From assembly GCA_019307545.1 (NCBI GenBank), contig JAFDJI010000253.1, positions 1 through 5,952 on the forward strand: a stretch of 5,952 bases of DNA, given 5' to 3'. The notes under the pieces were generated by a model that saw only the letters and a list, made by a program, of their open reading frames with translations, had not been told where the DNA came from and searched no databases. Source of the DNA: Deltaproteobacteria bacterium. GTDB taxonomy: Bacteria > Myxococcota_A > UBA796 > GCA-2862545. Numbering within the stretch: position 1 is the first letter of the stretch; the number at the start of each line of letters is the position of its first letter. Of the stretch, positions 5,086 through 5,952 are shown piece after piece. Position numbers and translations under genes: made by a program.

Positions 5086-5192
5086 GGGACCGGCGCCACG
5101 CCTGCGTGGGTCCTGCTGGCCCTCTCAGTGGTGTTGTTCCGCCGAGTGAGCACTTTCTTGGCACTCCCGACCGCCCAGGGGGTCGTTTGAGT

Positions 5193-5211
5193 TGATATGA
5201 TACGACATCAT
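5193..5211 (+). promoter_or_regulatory. Extended -10 promoter with overlapping dyad
   Basis: TGA-TATGAT (5193-5201) is a good extended -10 element, TATGAT matching TATAAT at five of six positions, in an otherwise GC-rich region. No -35 lies at the right spacing, as is common for extended -10 promoters. Transcription would begin near 5208, about 23 nt before ATG 5231. ATGAT (5197-5201) and ATCAT (5207-5211) form a 5-bp dyad overlapping the -10 and start point, a position suited to a repressor site. The dyad is short and may be chance. Confidence 0.45.
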
Positions 5212-5230
5212 CTTTCCTCGGGAGATCCTC

Positions 5231-5707
5231 ATGCCGGGACAACAGAAACGACCCAACCAGCCGATGGCCGAGTCACAAGATCTTGCAGCAGAAGGCGAAG
5301 CCCAGGACTACGGCTCGAACGACGCCATGCAAGACGCGATGCTCGGGATGGACGCTTCTGGGTCGGGCCCAAAAAAGTTCAGGATCCAGGAGGCGAACGC
5401 GAGCGGCGACGACATGACCATGAAAGTGCTTGGTTCCGCGAAGCACGGCATCTCGATCGGTGACAAGGTCACCGTCGGCGTGAACAAGGGGGCCGTGCAG
5501 AAGGTCTTTGCACACAGGTCCACGGTGCTCATGTACAGCTGGGTGGGCGGCCCTCCCTCCGGCATGGCCACGGTGCATCGAGGCACGAAGTACTCCCGTA
5601 GCAAGTTCGAGCGCGATCAGAAGCGCGACGCAAAGAAACAGGGCGACGATGAGTCGCGCCGCGACCGCGATCGTGAGTACAGCGACAAGAACCGTGGCGG
5701 CGAGTGA
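5231..5707 (+). CDS. Hypothetical protein, cysteine-free with charged disordered tails
   Basis: ATG 5231 has GGGAG (5220-5224) 6 nt upstream and an extended -10 promoter before it; the product has 158 residues. I do not recognise a family. Residues 1-46 are polar and probably disordered (Gln, Asn, Asp, Gly, Met), including GSNDAMQDAMLGMD (28-41), possibly a short helix. Residues 47-121 look like a compact beta-rich domain: KKFRIQEANASGDDMTMKV, then GISIGDKVTVGVNKGAVQKV, then STVLMYSWVGG and a small loop PPSGMATVHRG. Residues 119-158 are almost wholly charged (KFERDQKRDAKKQ, then ESRRDRDREYSDKNR). There is no cysteine, no signal peptide and no membrane segment, so a cytoplasmic or non-Sec exported protein is likely. 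It uses more AAG/AAA, GAC and CAG codons than its neighbours. It stands alone, bracketed by two direct copies of a dispersed repeat, with a hairpin after the stop. Confidence 0.75.
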   Translation: MPGQQKRPNQPMAESQDLAAEGEAQDYGSNDAMQDAMLGMDASGSGPKKFRIQEANASGDDMTMKVLGSAKHGISIGDKVTVGVNKGAVQKVFAHRSTVLMYSWVGGPPSGMATVHRGTKYSRSKFERDQKRDAKKQGDDESRRDRDREYSDKNRGGE

Positions 5708-5725
5708 TTCGTAGCAAGGCTCGGG

Positions 5726-5751
5726 CTTCCTCCCCCAAGGGGCAAAGGAAG
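5726..5751 (+). terminator. Hairpin after the hypothetical gene, possible terminator
   Basis: CTTCCT (5726-5731), c, CCCC (5733-5736), aa, GGGG (5739-5742), caa, AGGAAG (5746-5751) pair as an interrupted 10-bp stem 18 nt after the TGA stop (5705-5707). There is no T-run after it, so intrinsic termination would be weak; its position just downstream of an isolated gene is what favours the call. Confidence 0.4.
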
Positions 5752-5757
5752 AAGAAG

Positions 5758-5789
5758 GGACCTCCTTCAGGAACCGGAGCATGAGGTCC
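5758..5789. other. Inverted repeat GGACCTC/GAGGTCC abutting repeat copy B
   Basis: GGACCTC (5758-5764) and GAGGTCC (5783-5789) are perfect 7-bp arms around an 18-nt loop. The right arm overlaps the first two bases of dispersed repeat copy B (from 5788). It may be a second hairpin in the 3' region of the hypothetical gene or part of the insertion boundary; no T-run follows. Confidence 0.35.
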
Positions 5790-5945
5790 GGGGCGCAGCG
5801 GGGCAACCGGTGTCGGGGGGGAGCGAGGCGGGCCGGCTCGCGAAAACGGATCTTCGCCCGTTGGGGGGCATTGCCTCGAGGCGCACAAATCCGCAGAGGG
5901 CGGGTGGCGTAGCCCTCCAAGGGAAGGTCAGGCAGGCTCGGGACT
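5788..5945. repeat. Dispersed repeat, copy B (158 bp)
   Basis: Second copy of the element at 4919-5085, in the same orientation, about 870 bp downstream. It differs by roughly a dozen substitutions, one fewer G in the G-run and about 8 missing bases near 5870. Similarity stops at GGGACT (5940-5945), six or seven bases before the window ends, matching the end of copy A at 5085, so the copy appears complete. The two copies bracket the hypothetical gene and its promoter. Confidence 0.9.
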
Positions 5946-5952
5946 TGCTCGA

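Noticed and set aside
5158..5177. Sigma-54 promoter starting TTGGCAC before the hypothetical gene
   Set aside because: The -24-like box is good, but the GC of the -12 box is one base too far away and the TT is missing.
4892..5242. N-terminal extension of cutA by 117 residues
   Set aside because: It is a translation of the dispersed repeat; copy B gives similar Pro/Arg-rich peptides. CutA is complete from ATG 4891 with a ribosome binding site.
5273..5920. Minus-strand frame over the hypothetical gene and repeat copy B
   Set aside because: Antisense to a gene with a better start, ribosome binding site and promoter; part of it is repeat translation.

Overview
The window is GC-rich (roughly two thirds G+C) and looks chromosomal, most likely from a myxobacterium or relative (Myxococcota, formerly Deltaproteobacteria). 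The pointers are a TIGR02147/DUF4423 regulator-like protein, a DUF2330 secreted protein, and two proteins ending in the glycine/cysteine - hydrophobic - arginine-cluster tail of the MYXO-CTERM type. No rRNA or tRNA genes and no CRISPR array were recognised.

Left part (1-2866, + strand): the 3' part of a TIGR02147-family gene overlaps by one base the start of a lipoprotein gene, so these two form a translationally coupled pair. A 185-bp gap follows, then a DUF2330 gene encoding a secreted, probably surface-anchored protein.

Middle (2846-3865): four 46-bp palindromic units at an exact 51-bp period fill the whole space between two convergent genes. The first unit supplies the last six codons and the stop of the DUF2330 gene. 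The last unit shares one base with the stop codon of a minus-strand HUH/Y1 (RAYT/IS200-like) transposase that carries an added C-terminal helix-turn-helix. A RAYT with its own palindromic repeat family is the most interesting system here.

Right-middle (3866-4561): about 700 bp without an intact gene, holding hairpins and two short coding-like remnants on the minus strand.

Right part (4562-5952): cutA on the minus strand, then a dispersed repeat (copy A, 4919-5085) whose edge may supply the -35 box of cutA. Next comes a divergent + strand gene for an unrecognised, cysteine-free, 158-residue protein with disordered charged tails, preceded by an extended -10 promoter with a small dyad. It is followed by hairpins and a second, roughly 90% identical direct copy of the dispersed repeat (copy B, 5788-5945). 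The unknown gene is thus bracketed by direct repeats.

The genes do not form one pathway. The window reads as ordinary envelope and housekeeping genes into which two unrelated repeat families have spread, one beside a candidate mobilising enzyme.
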